Made by a program: the position numbers and the translations under genes. From Nitrospirota bacterium (lineage in GTDB: Bacteria > Nitrospirota > Thermodesulfovibrionia > Thermodesulfovibrionales > JdFR-88), in the NCBI GenBank assembly GCA_021789555.1, contig JAJYJK010000002.1, forward strand, positions 1 through 64,000: DNA of 64,000 nucleotides. Direction: 5' to 3'. Below, piece by piece: positions 54,612 through 62,933 of the stretch. The stretch's first letter is position 1; each line of letters opens with the position of its first letter. The notes beneath the pieces are model-generated. The model saw only the letters and a list, made by a program, of their open reading frames with translations. It was not told the origin of the DNA and did no database searches.

Positions 54612-54976
54612 GCCTGACGCTCCTGGAGCATCTCCGCCAGAAAGGACCCCGGCTTTATCTCGGAATTCTCTATCCTCCCGGCCTTGTCCAGGCCGTAGTG
54701 GTTCACGCACGAGGCGCAGATGTAGAAGTTACAGCCGAAATCAGACAGCGTCTTCATGAGGTCGGCCACGGGCGAAAACTCGTCTTTTTTCTGCCACGTA
54801 AGCGTCCCGGCAAAACCCTTTTTCGCAAGCAGCACGCCCTTGTCCATCAAAAAGAAATCAACCCCCATGTCAAACGCCTTCATGTTGGTCGCAAGCTGCA
54901 TGGCCCCGGCCACCTTGTCCGGGTCGTCATAGGAATGGGTGATTATAAAAACGAATTGCCTGCCGTTGGCTTCCAT
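54599..54976 (-). CDS. DsrE/DsrF-like sulfur-relay family protein
   Basis: 125 residues of the small DsrE-fold family. FVFIITHSYDDPDKVAGAMQLATNMKAFDMGVDFFLMDKGV is the typical N-terminal half. Two cysteines in FYICASCVNHYGL could take part in sulfur transfer. GGAGG lies about 7 nt before the ATG. It stands alone, so its partner is unknown. Length is usual for the family. Confidence 0.85.
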   Translation of the reverse strand: MEANGRQFVFIITHSYDDPDKVAGAMQLATNMKAFDMGVDFFLMDKGVLLAKKGFAGTLTWQKKDEFSPVADLMKTLSDFGCNFYICASCVNHYGLDKAGRIENSEIKPGSFLAEMLQERQALTF

Positions 54977-55102
54977 AAATATCCTCCTTTTTTGCCGTCC
55001 CTTATATTCTACATCCCGGAATAAAGATATTGTTTCGAAAAATTGAAACTATGCCTTCGATTATTATACCCCAAACGGCCCGGTTCGGATTATCATATTG
55101 AC

Positions 55103-56539
55103 ATGCCCTCAAGCGTCCGCCCCTCAAACGTCCGCATAAATGCGCTGAAGGCCATCGGCCTGATAGGCAGGGGCAAAAAGCTCCTGCCCAAAGAGGCGCT
55201 TTCCCCCCTGGAGGGGAAAACCCCCTCGCGCAGGGACAGGGCGTTTCTCATGGAGCTGGTCTACGGGGTCCTCAGGCAAAAGGGGCTGCTTGATTACCTG
55301 ATTTCGGGGTTTATAAGCAGGCCCGGGATGCTTTCGGGCAGGGGCGGCCGGACGGCCGACAATCTGAGGCTCGCGGCCTACCAGATATTCTTTACACGCG
55401 TGCCGGAGAGGGCCGCGGTCAGCGAGGCCGTCGATCTTGAAAAAAACTTCGGGCCGGAAAAAGGTTTCGGGGGGGGCAACCCGGCCCTCGTAAACGCGGT
55501 GCTCAGAAACATCATCCGAAACAAGAAAACCCTCGATGAAAGTTTGACCCGGCTGAAGGCGGACGCCGAAAACCCCGCCCTCGCGGCCGACTCGCGGGCA
55601 GACGCCATCAGCACGCTCACTTCCCATCCCCTGTGGCTCATAAGAAGATGGACCGAGAGGTTCGGCGCGGAGGACGCGCTTGCGCTCGCATCCGCCGGCA
55701 ACCGCATCCCTCCGCTTGTGCTCAGGGTCAACACGCTCAAAAAGACACGCGACGAAATCCTTCAGATGCTGGCCCTGGAGGGAATTAAGGCCGGACCCAC
55801 CCGATTCAGCCCGGCCGGGATAAAGATAGGAGAAGCAACCGCCCGCGGACGAGTGGCCTACGGGGATTTGAAATTTCTTCACCCGTTTTGCACGGCCCAG
55901 GACGAGGCCGCGCAACTGGCCGGATATCTCCTTGCGCCCCGGCCGGGGGAAAAGGTCCTCGACGCCTGCGCGGCCCCCGGGGGTAAAACAACTCATCTCG
56001 CGGAACTCATGAAAGACTCGGGGCAAATCATCGCGGCCGACATCGACCGGGAAAGGCTCCAAAAACTCCGGGAAAATTTCAGCCGGCTCGGGCTTGGGCA
56101 AAAGTCGCTTTCAGTCGTGGAGGCCGATATAACGGATGAAGGCTGCCCCGTCTGCAAGAGGCCCGGATATTTTGACCGGGTGCTCCTGGACGCGCCATGC
56201 TCCTCCCTGGGGGTCATAAGGAGAAACCCGGACGTGAAATACCGGCACAGCGAACGAGAGCTTGCCAGGTTTTACTCAAGACAGTTGCAGATGCTCCACG
56301 TCTCGGCAGGGGCGCTAAAAACAGGGGGCGCACTCGTCTACTCGACCTGCTCCACGGAGCCCGAGGAAGGCGAAATGGTCATAAGGGATTTCCTCAAGAT
56401 GATGAAGGGGTGTTTCACTTTCGATGAAGATGTCCCGCCATATCTGCTGCCGCTCATGAAAGACGGTTTTTTGCGGACGTATCCGCACCGCGAGGACATG
56501 GACGGGTTTTTTATGGCAAAATTAAGGAGACTATGCTGA
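55103..56539 (+). CDS. rsmB: 16S rRNA m5C967 methyltransferase RsmB
   Basis: 478 residues. An N-terminal NusB-like domain (about 10-140) is followed by a Rossmann methyltransferase with SAM motif LDACAAPGGKTTHLAELM, motif IV VLLDAPCSSLGVIRRNPDVKY and the catalytic cysteine in VYSTCSTEPEEGE. I chose ATG 55103, just before NVRINALKAI. A short duplication (CGTCCGC..AAACGTCCGC) makes the N-terminal SSVRPSNVR. It overlaps the PASTA gene by 7 nt. Confidence 0.95.
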   Translation: MPSSVRPSNVRINALKAIGLIGRGKKLLPKEALSPLEGKTPSRRDRAFLMELVYGVLRQKGLLDYLISGFISRPGMLSGRGGRTADNLRLAAYQIFFTRVPERAAVSEAVDLEKNFGPEKGFGGGNPALVNAVLRNIIRNKKTLDESLTRLKADAENPALAADSRADAISTLTSHPLWLIRRWTERFGAEDALALASAGNRIPPLVLRVNTLKKTRDEILQMLALEGIKAGPTRFSPAGIKIGEATARGRVAYGDLKFLHPFCTAQDEAAQLAGYLLAPRPGEKVLDACAAPGGKTTHLAELMKDSGQIIAADIDRERLQKLRENFSRLGLGQKSLSVVEADITDEGCPVCKRPGYFDRVLLDAPCSSLGVIRRNPDVKYRHSERELARFYSRQLQMLHVSAGALKTGGALVYSTCSTEPEEGEMVIRDFLKMMKGCFTFDEDVPPYLLPLMKDGFLRTYPHREDMDGFFMAKLRRLC

Positions 56540-57210
56540 AAAAAATCCTTTATTTTTTCCTGTTGCTTTTCCTCGGGGCGGCCTCCGGCTTCGTGACGTA
56601 CAAGGTCATTCTCATCAACAAGAAAGTCGCGGTCCCCGAACTAAAGGGCCAGACGCCGGAGGCCGCAAGGGGCATGCTCAGGGACCTGGGGCTGAGATTG
56701 CAGGTAACGGGCAAGGGGTTCGATCCCATAATCGCGCCCGGCGGCATCATAAGCCAGGAGCCCGAAGCGGGGCGGCAGTCGAGGATCGACTCCACGGTGA
56801 GGGTAATCATAAGCGAAGGCCCCGAGACCGCCCGGATGCCCTCCGTGCTCGGCCAAAAAATTCCGGACGCCCTGGAGCTTTTAAATAAAGACGGGCTTGG
56901 CGTGACGAAGACCATCCATGTCCAGTCGGACACGGCGCCGGCGGGCGCCATCATCGCCCAGGACCCGGAGCCCGGCGAGAAAACCGGCCCCGTAACGATT
57001 GTTGCGAGCGACGGCCCACCTCATGTAAGCTATTACTGCCCCGATTTCCGGCTGATGAGCGTGGAGGAAGTCCGGACGCTCTGCCAGGCGCTCGGGCTGG
57101 AGCCGGTATTCGGGAATTCAGGTCCGCCAGCTTCACTGGTCGCATCGCAAAAACCGGAGGCGGGCTCCGAGATTACGGAGGGGCAGAAGGTCTTTCTGGA
57201 GCTGAAATGA
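56533..57210 (+). CDS. Membrane-anchored PASTA-domain protein
   Basis: 225 residues. One N-terminal membrane anchor (ILYFFLLLFLGAASGFVTYKVI), then three PASTA domains (about 32-95, 97-160, 165-225) with the usual VPELKGQTPEAARGMLRDLGL and SQEPEAG pattern. PASTA domains normally bind peptidoglycan. No kinase or transpeptidase is fused, so it is a stand-alone cell-wall-binding protein. It lies between rsmB and rpe and is cotranscribed. Confidence 0.92.
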   Translation: MLKKILYFFLLLFLGAASGFVTYKVILINKKVAVPELKGQTPEAARGMLRDLGLRLQVTGKGFDPIIAPGGIISQEPEAGRQSRIDSTVRVIISEGPETARMPSVLGQKIPDALELLNKDGLGVTKTIHVQSDTAPAGAIIAQDPEPGEKTGPVTIVASDGPPHVSYYCPDFRLMSVEEVRTLCQALGLEPVFGNSGPPASLVASQKPEAGSEITEGQKVFLELK

Positions 57211-57225
57211 GCAGGGACATCTGAA

Positions 57226-57909
57226 ATGAACGGAGCTGCCACGAAAACCAAGAAACGTAAAATCATGCTTGCGCCGTCGCTTCTGTCCGCCGATTTCATG
57301 GCGCTGGCCCGGGAGATCGCGGAGACCGAGGAGGCCGGGGCCGACATGCTCCACGTCGACATCATGGACGGCCATTTCGTCCCCAACATGACCATCGGCC
57401 CCTTTATCGTGGAAGCGATAAGAAAGACGACCAGCCTGCCGCTGGATGTCCATCTGATGATAGAGAGGCCGGAGCGGTATATCGATGATTTCATCCGGGC
57501 CGGCGCGGATTTCGTCTCGGTCCACCAGGAGGCGGTCATCCATCTGAACAGGACCTTAAACCATATAAAGGAGCGAGGCGCCGGGGCGGGGGTCGCCATC
57601 AACCCGGCCACACCGGTCTCAAGCCTGGCCAGCGCCGTCTACGACCTTGATTTCGTGCTCATCATGTCCGTAAATCCCGGCTTCGGCGGCCAGGCCTTCA
57701 TACCCCACTGTCTCGGAAAGATAAAAGAGATGAAAAAAATGATTTCCCTGAAAAACCCGGATGCCCTGATCGAGGTCGATGGCGGGGTGAAACCCGATAA
57801 TTTCAAGACGGTGGCGGAATGCGGCGCGGACATCCTTGTCATGGGTTCGGCATTCTATCAGTCCGGCGACTACAAGGCCCTCGTCGAAAATTTCAGACGG
57901 AAGCGGTAA
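57226..57909 (+). CDS. rpe: Ribulose-phosphate 3-epimerase
   Basis: Interconverts ribulose-5-phosphate and xylulose-5-phosphate. 227 residues. APSLLSADFMALA, LHVDIMDGHFVPNMTIGP, LDVHLMIERPE, MSVNPGFGGQAF and IEVDGGVKPDN are all present. The first 13 residues (to ATG 57265) may be extra. Confidence 0.96.
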   Translation: MNGAATKTKKRKIMLAPSLLSADFMALAREIAETEEAGADMLHVDIMDGHFVPNMTIGPFIVEAIRKTTSLPLDVHLMIERPERYIDDFIRAGADFVSVHQEAVIHLNRTLNHIKERGAGAGVAINPATPVSSLASAVYDLDFVLIMSVNPGFGGQAFIPHCLGKIKEMKKMISLKNPDALIEVDGGVKPDNFKTVAECGADILVMGSAFYQSGDYKALVENFRRKR

Positions 57910-57921
57910 CGACCAGAGGCG

Positions 57922-59025
57922 ATGAAAAACCGGAAATCCCCGATTGAAAAGGCCGACGCGCTAAGGCAGAAGGCGCGCTACCGGCAGTCCCTCTCCCTTC
58001 TGGCCCGCGCCGTAAAGGCATGCGGCCCGCGGGATTTCGAGGGGGCTTACAAGTGCCACTTGCTCTCCGGCCACAACTGGAGGATGCTTGGCAATTTCGA
58101 GAAGGCCATAGCCCATTATGAAAAGGCGATAAAGTGCGCGGGGGAGATTTCCCCGGCGGAGCGCGCCAAAACGCTTCTGCCCGATGCGACGGTGAGCCTG
58201 TCTCTCGCCTACAGGGCGCTTGGGGACTGGAAAAAGGCCCTTTCGCTTTTGCGCGAGGCCGAAAAGGCATATAAAGGCCTGAAAGACGAGGAAGCGCTTG
58301 CCTTCGTGCTCTGGTCGAAGGGCGGCACCTTCAGGATAAAGGGAGACATAGCCCGAGCGATTGAGGCCCTGGCGGAGGCCAGGCGGATGTTTGCGGCGCT
58401 GGGGGACGAGCATGCGGCCGGCTACTGTTTAAACGGCCTCGGCGGGGCAAACAGGATCAAGGGGGCCTATAAGACCTCTCTTACTTATTACACAAAGGCG
58501 AACAGCCTATTTGCAAGGTTAAAAGACCCCTTCGGGCTCGCCTATTCTTTCTGCGGCATCGGCAACGCCATGAGGATGATGGGCAGGCATGAAGATGCGC
58601 TGAAACAATTTAGGCGGGCGCTGAAAATCTACAGGCGGATAGGCGATATCGTAAGCTCCTCATACACGCTCTGGAGCGCAAGCAAGTCCCTGATGATGAC
58701 CGGCAGGCCCAAACCCGCGCTGAAAACCCTCAAGGAGGCGGAAAAATTCTTCGCCAGGACCAAAGACCCGCGCGGCAGGATATACTGCCTTTTGTCGGAG
58801 GCCGAGTTTGCGGCGATGAACGGGGGCGGAAAAAAAGCGGCGGAGCTTGCGGCCAGGGCGCTTGAAACCTCGAAGAGGCGCGGCTTCGCCATAGAGGCCT
58901 GCCACGCCTCTGCCCTTCTGGGTTTTTTCAGGTTGAATGCGGCCCGCGAGACGGGTGCAGCCTGCTATCGGAGGCTGGGCCTTAAAAAGCCCGATTTCGG
59001 AAAAGTCCCAGTCAATATACCCTGA
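57922..59025 (+). CDS. Tetratricopeptide repeat protein
   Basis: 367 residues of TPR-like helix pairs (about 8-9 repeats), such as GNFEKAIAHYEKAIKCAG, GDWKKALSLLREAEKAYKGL, GDIARAIEALAEARRMFAALGD and GRHEDALKQFRRALKIYRRIGD. No membrane segment or signal peptide. A protein-interaction scaffold; partner unknown. It starts 12 nt after rpe. Confidence 0.88.
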   Translation: MKNRKSPIEKADALRQKARYRQSLSLLARAVKACGPRDFEGAYKCHLLSGHNWRMLGNFEKAIAHYEKAIKCAGEISPAERAKTLLPDATVSLSLAYRALGDWKKALSLLREAEKAYKGLKDEEALAFVLWSKGGTFRIKGDIARAIEALAEARRMFAALGDEHAAGYCLNGLGGANRIKGAYKTSLTYYTKANSLFARLKDPFGLAYSFCGIGNAMRMMGRHEDALKQFRRALKIYRRIGDIVSSSYTLWSASKSLMMTGRPKPALKTLKEAEKFFARTKDPRGRIYCLLSEAEFAAMNGGGKKAAELAARALETSKRRGFAIEACHASALLGFFRLNAARETGAACYRRLGLKKPDFGKVPVNIP

Positions 59026-59056
59026 GAAAAGGCGCAGGAAGAAAAACAGAAACCCC

Positions 59057-59623
59057 GTGCTGAAGCAGAAACTGCCTCTGAACGTCCCAAACATACTGAC
59101 GCTCGTGAGGATAATTCTCATACCCTGCTTCGCAACGGCCCTGTCCTACCGGAGGTTCGATTACGCCTTCTACATCTTCCTTGCCGGGGCGGTCACGGAC
59201 AAGCTCGACGGCACGATAGCCCGTCTGGCGGGCAAGAGCACAGACCTGGGCTCCGTCCTGGACCCCCTGGCCGACAAGTTCATGCTCATCACCTCTTTCA
59301 TAGTCTTTCTCATCCTGCGGCTGATCCCCGTCTGGCTTGCAATTGCGGTACTGAGCAGGGATATAATAGTAATACTGGGATGGGGGCTGCTGAGCCTTGC
59401 CGGCGGCTCCGTCCGCATCGAGCCCACACGGGTCGGCAAGCTCGCCATAGCCGCCCAGTTCACCCTCCTGACGGCCGTGCTCTTCAGGATAAACTACGGC
59501 TTCATCACGGCGGCCGTCATCGAGGCGCTCGTCTGGACCGCGGCCGGGCTTACGGCGGTCTCCGGCCTGCAATACGTTACAAGGGGACTGAGGATTGCAT
59601 CAGAGAGAAAAATCCGGGGTTGA
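59057..59623 (+). CDS. pgsA: CDP-alcohol phosphatidyltransferase, probably PGP synthase
   Basis: Makes phosphatidylglycerophosphate from CDP-diacylglycerol and glycerol-3-phosphate. About 188 residues with several membrane helices. The catalytic motif D-G-x2-A-R-x8-G-x3-D-x3-D is complete in DKLDGTIARLAGKSTDLGSVLDPLADK. NVPNILTLVRIILIP is the usual N-terminus. I chose GTG 59057; its ribosome-binding site is weak. It overlaps the next gene by 29 nt. Confidence 0.9.
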   Translation: MLKQKLPLNVPNILTLVRIILIPCFATALSYRRFDYAFYIFLAGAVTDKLDGTIARLAGKSTDLGSVLDPLADKFMLITSFIVFLILRLIPVWLAIAVLSRDIIVILGWGLLSLAGGSVRIEPTRVGKLAIAAQFTLLTAVLFRINYGFITAAVIEALVWTAAGLTAVSGLQYVTRGLRIASERKIRG

Positions 59624-60917
59624 AATAGAAGGCGTAGCGCCGGGAAGCCTTGCCGACAGGGCCGGCATCGAGGCGGGCGACACGCTCTTGAGCGCCAACG
59701 GAGGCAAGGTCTCCGACATGATAGACTATCTTTTCCACAAGGGCGGGCTTTCCCGCAAGGCCGGGCAGACGCTCGTGCTGGAGCTGGAAAAGGCGGGCAG
59801 GATAACGCTCGAACCGGCCGAAGGCGAGGACCCCGGAATCAGGTTGAAACATTTTGCGGTCAAAAGGTGCGGCAACCACTGCGCCTTCTGCTTCGTCTCC
59901 CAGCTTCCAAGGGGCATGAGGAAGACCCTTTACCTGAAGGACGAAGACTACCGGATGTCTTTCATCTACGGCAATTACATAACGATGGCGAACCTCACCG
60001 AAGGCGACAAAAAGCGCATAGCCCGGCAGAGGCTCTCCCCGCTTTACATCTCCGTCCACAGCACGGACAACGAGATAAGAAGACGGCTCCTTGGAAACCC
60101 CCGGGCCCCCGACATAATGAAGGACCTTAAATTCCTCAGGGACAACAGGCTCAGGGTCCACACACAGATAGTCCTCTGCCCCGGCATAAACGACGGGCCA
60201 AACCTGGCAAAGACCATCCAGGACCTCTACCTCTTCCACCCCTATGTCATGTCGGCCACCGTCGTGCCGGTCGGCCTCACGTCCCATGCGAAGGCGGCCC
60301 ACGCGAAGGCAGGCGTGCGGCCCGTCGAAAAAGAAGACGCGCTAAAGGCCATCGCCGTCATAGAGCGCTTCCAGAGGCGTTTCAGGAAAAAACACGGCGA
60401 AAACATCGTCTACGGGGCGGATGAGCTCTATATCAAGGCGGACTCGGCGCTCCCGCAGGTCTCCGAATACGGCGACCTGCCGCAGATAGAAAACGGCGTG
60501 GGAATGGTCCCCCTCTTCCTGCATGAGGCGAAAAAACTGAAATCCGTCGAGCCCTCGGGGCTGAAGTATCTGACGTTTACCGGGGTCTCGTTCTATCCTT
60601 TTGCCAAAAAATTCATCGACAGGCTGGGCAGAAAGGGGCACGACATAACGCTTGTCCCCGTCACAAACGGTTTTTTCGGCCCGTCAATCACCGTGACCGG
60701 ACTTCTCACCGGAAGGGACGTCCTGAGGGGCCTGGGGGAAGAAGCCGCCTCACATGATATACTACTGGTGCCGGAAACGGCGGTGAAGGAAGGAGAGCAG
60801 ATGTTCCTGGACGACGTGAGGATATCGGACATGGAGGCGGCCCTGGGCATAAAGACGAGGCTCATCGAGGCGAGCCCGGCGGGGCTTTTGAAAGCGCTTG
60901 CAGGAGAGGGCCTGTGA
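59595..60917 (+). CDS. DUF512 radical SAM protein with PDZ-like N-terminus
   Basis: 440 residues from a TTG start. An N-terminal PDZ-like segment (VEIEGVAPGSLADRAGIEAGDTLLSANG) is followed by the radical SAM cysteines CGNHCAFCF and the DUF512 C-terminal region (DDVRISDMEAALG). The family is found widely in anaerobes, with no settled function. A 15-bp tandem duplication near 60286-60315 encodes SHAKAAHAKAG in a variable loop. It overlaps aroE by 4 nt (GTGA). Confidence 0.9.
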   Translation: MHQREKSGVEIEGVAPGSLADRAGIEAGDTLLSANGGKVSDMIDYLFHKGGLSRKAGQTLVLELEKAGRITLEPAEGEDPGIRLKHFAVKRCGNHCAFCFVSQLPRGMRKTLYLKDEDYRMSFIYGNYITMANLTEGDKKRIARQRLSPLYISVHSTDNEIRRRLLGNPRAPDIMKDLKFLRDNRLRVHTQIVLCPGINDGPNLAKTIQDLYLFHPYVMSATVVPVGLTSHAKAAHAKAGVRPVEKEDALKAIAVIERFQRRFRKKHGENIVYGADELYIKADSALPQVSEYGDLPQIENGVGMVPLFLHEAKKLKSVEPSGLKYLTFTGVSFYPFAKKFIDRLGRKGHDITLVPVTNGFFGPSITVTGLLTGRDVLRGLGEEAASHDILLVPETAVKEGEQMFLDDVRISDMEAALGIKTRLIEASPAGLLKALAGEGL

Positions 60918-61735
60918 AGATAACGGCCAGGACGAAATTTCTGGCGCTCTTCGGCTGTCCGGTCGGCCACAGCCTGTCGCCCGACATGCATAATGCGGCC
61001 TTCGAGCACATGGGGCTCGATTACTGCTATCTTGCCCTGGAGGTAAGACCCGAAGACCTGCCGGACGCCGTAAAGGCCGTCCGCGCGCTCGGGATGAGGG
61101 GCGTGAACATCACCGTCCCGCACAAGGAAAAGGTCATCGCCCTGCTGGACGAAGTCGATGAGGAGGCCGCCTTCATAGGGGCCGTAAACACTATCGTCAA
61201 TACCGGCGGCAGGCTAAAGGGCTATAATACCGACGGCAGGGGTTTCATCCACTTGTTGATAGAAGAAGGTGTTGCCTTCGAGGGCAAAAATGTCTTTGTC
61301 TGCGGGGCCGGCGGCGGTTCGAGGGCCATCAGCTATTACCTCTCGGAGAAGGCCGCGAGCCTGAGGATATTTGACCTGGACACAGGCAAACTTAAAAAGC
61401 TAGTCTCCGATTTAAGCGCCATCAGAAACAACGTAAGCGCGGCCGGCGGCGTGGAGGACACGGAGGGCATCAACCTGTTCATAAACGCAACACCCCTCGG
61501 GTTAAAGGAAATGGACCCCTTGCCGGCGGACCCGGCCGGGTTTCCGCCGGGCAGCGTCGTGGGCGACCTAATATACAAAGAGACGCCTTTGCTGCGAATG
61601 GCCGGAAAGGCCGGCCTGAAAACGTTCAACGGGCTGGGGATGCTCTTGTGGCAGGGGGTGCTCGCATCCGAGCTATGGACGGGCGTCCGTCCGCCACACG
61701 AGGTAATGCGCAAGGCCCTGCTTGCGAATTTTTGA
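60914..61735 (+). CDS. aroE: Shikimate dehydrogenase
   Basis: NADPH-dependent reduction of 3-dehydroshikimate. 273 residues from GTG 60914. GCPVGHSLSPDMHNAAFEHMGLDY, the catalytic lysine in NITVPHKEKV, NTDGRGF, the NADP site VCGAGGGSRAISYYL, and C-terminal NGLGMLLWQG. A family B repeat follows before lptC. Confidence 0.96.
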   Translation: MKITARTKFLALFGCPVGHSLSPDMHNAAFEHMGLDYCYLALEVRPEDLPDAVKAVRALGMRGVNITVPHKEKVIALLDEVDEEAAFIGAVNTIVNTGGRLKGYNTDGRGFIHLLIEEGVAFEGKNVFVCGAGGGSRAISYYLSEKAASLRIFDLDTGKLKKLVSDLSAIRNNVSAAGGVEDTEGINLFINATPLGLKEMDPLPADPAGFPPGSVVGDLIYKETPLLRMAGKAGLKTFNGLGMLLWQGVLASELWTGVRPPHEVMRKALLANF

Positions 61736-61745
61736 TTTGTCTTAT

Positions 61746-61838
61746 GTGAAACCCTCTCCCTTAAGGGAGAGGCCCCCCGAAAAGCCAAAGGGGGACTGGT
61801 CTCCTTTTCGGAGCAAAGGTGGAACTTTGGAGAGGGTG
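61746..61838. repeat. CCCTCTCCC element (family B) with GACTGGTC core, upstream of lptC
   Basis: GTGAAACCCTCTCCCTTAAGGGAGAGG (perfect inner palindrome), then GAAAAGCCAAAGGGGGACTGGTCTCC, then a GGAGAGGGTG end. The last ten bases lie 8 nt before the lptC ATG and look like its Shine-Dalgarno. The core equals that in 41807-41893 and resembles the carB insert. Confidence 0.85.
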
Positions 61839-61846
61839 AAATTTAA

Positions 61847-62404
61847 ATGGTGCGTTTAGGGAAGATAATGCTGGCGCTCCTTTTGCCGGCGGCGATTGCC
61901 GCCTTCTTCACCTTTCCCCGTTTCTTCATTTCCCCCCGCGACAAGGGAAAGGCCGCCGTATCTGCCGGGGGGGGGGCCGAGAGAGATGGCGCGGCGCTCT
62001 ATAGCTCGCTGTCCGGCCTGAGCGTCATAAACGTCAAAGACAACCGGACGCTCTGGGTGGCCACATCGAAAAAGGCGATACTCGCAGGCGACGGGCAGAC
62101 GGCCCGCTTAAGCGGCGTTGCGATAGACATACCGGCTGAAGACGCAAAACTCTCCGCAAGCGGCGGCGAGCTGGACCTGGACTCCAACGTCCTCACACTG
62201 GATGGCGAGATCAAAAGCCAGATTAAGGGGTTCGACTTGAAGACAAGCTCCGTCCAGATAGTGCCGGGCGGAAAGCTCAACACAGGCAAAAACGACCCTG
62301 TCCTCCTGGAGAAAAAGGGCATCGAAATCGAGGGGCGGGGCCTCGATGCCAACCAGGAGAAGAAAGTGAGACTGGACAACGATGTCAAAGCGATTTTTTA
62401 TTAA
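61847..62404 (+). CDS. lptC: LPS export protein LptC
   Basis: 185 residues: one N-terminal membrane helix (IMLALLLPAAIAAFFTFPRFF) and a periplasmic beta-jellyroll (LptC/YrbK). It hands LPS from LptBFG to LptA. Position before lptA and lptB supports the call, as sequence conservation is low. The ribosome-binding site comes from the preceding repeat. Confidence 0.85.
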   Translation: MVRLGKIMLALLLPAAIAAFFTFPRFFISPRDKGKAAVSAGGGAERDGAALYSSLSGLSVINVKDNRTLWVATSKKAILAGDGQTARLSGVAIDIPAEDAKLSASGGELDLDSNVLTLDGEIKSQIKGFDLKTSSVQIVPGGKLNTGKNDPVLLEKKGIEIEGRGLDANQEKKVRLDNDVKAIFY

Positions 62405-62933
62405 GACCCTCCCCCTCCTGCTGGGCATCTTCATAGCCGCCTCCGGTTTTTCGCCCTCATTTGCCATCGGGAAAAACGGGCCGGCGGACATGGCGGTATC
62501 CGGCGGCAAGGCGGGGGCCCCCGGCGATAAAAATAAAACGGGCAAAGGCCCGGCCGCGAAGAAAGGGCCCATCGTGATAACATCGGACAGGCTTTCGGCC
62601 GATTCAAACACCCATACCGCCGTCTTCTCCGGGAGGGTCCAGGCCAAAAACGATAATATGTGGCTCTACTCGGACAAGATGGTGGTCCATTACAGCGAAG
62701 AAGGGGGCGTCCAGACCATAGACGCGGTGGGCAGAGTGAAACTGATCAAGGAAGACCGGGTCGTCACTTCCGACAAGGCCCTCTACACGAAGGCCGACGA
62801 CAAGGTCGTATTCACCGGGAAACCGAAGATAGTCCAGGGAGACACGATAGTGACCGGCGCCGTCATAACCTATTACGTGTCCGCCGACAGGATGGACGTG
62901 CAAAACAGCAAGGTCCTGATGCAAAGCAAATGA
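62382..62933 (+). CDS. lptA: LPS-bridge protein LptA
   Basis: 183 residues with a signal peptide (FFIKTLPLLLGIFIAASGFSPSFA) and an OstA-like beta-jellyroll: PIVITSDRLSADSNTHTAVFSGRVQAKNDNMWLYSDKMVVHY and VTSDKALYTKADDKVVFTGKPKIVQGD. It forms the periplasmic bridge for LPS. It overlaps lptC by 23 nt and lptB by 4 nt. Confidence 0.93.
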   Translation: MSKRFFIKTLPLLLGIFIAASGFSPSFAIGKNGPADMAVSGGKAGAPGDKNKTGKGPAAKKGPIVITSDRLSADSNTHTAVFSGRVQAKNDNMWLYSDKMVVHYSEEGGVQTIDAVGRVKLIKEDRVVTSDKALYTKADDKVVFTGKPKIVQGDTIVTGAVITYYVSADRMDVQNSKVLMQSK

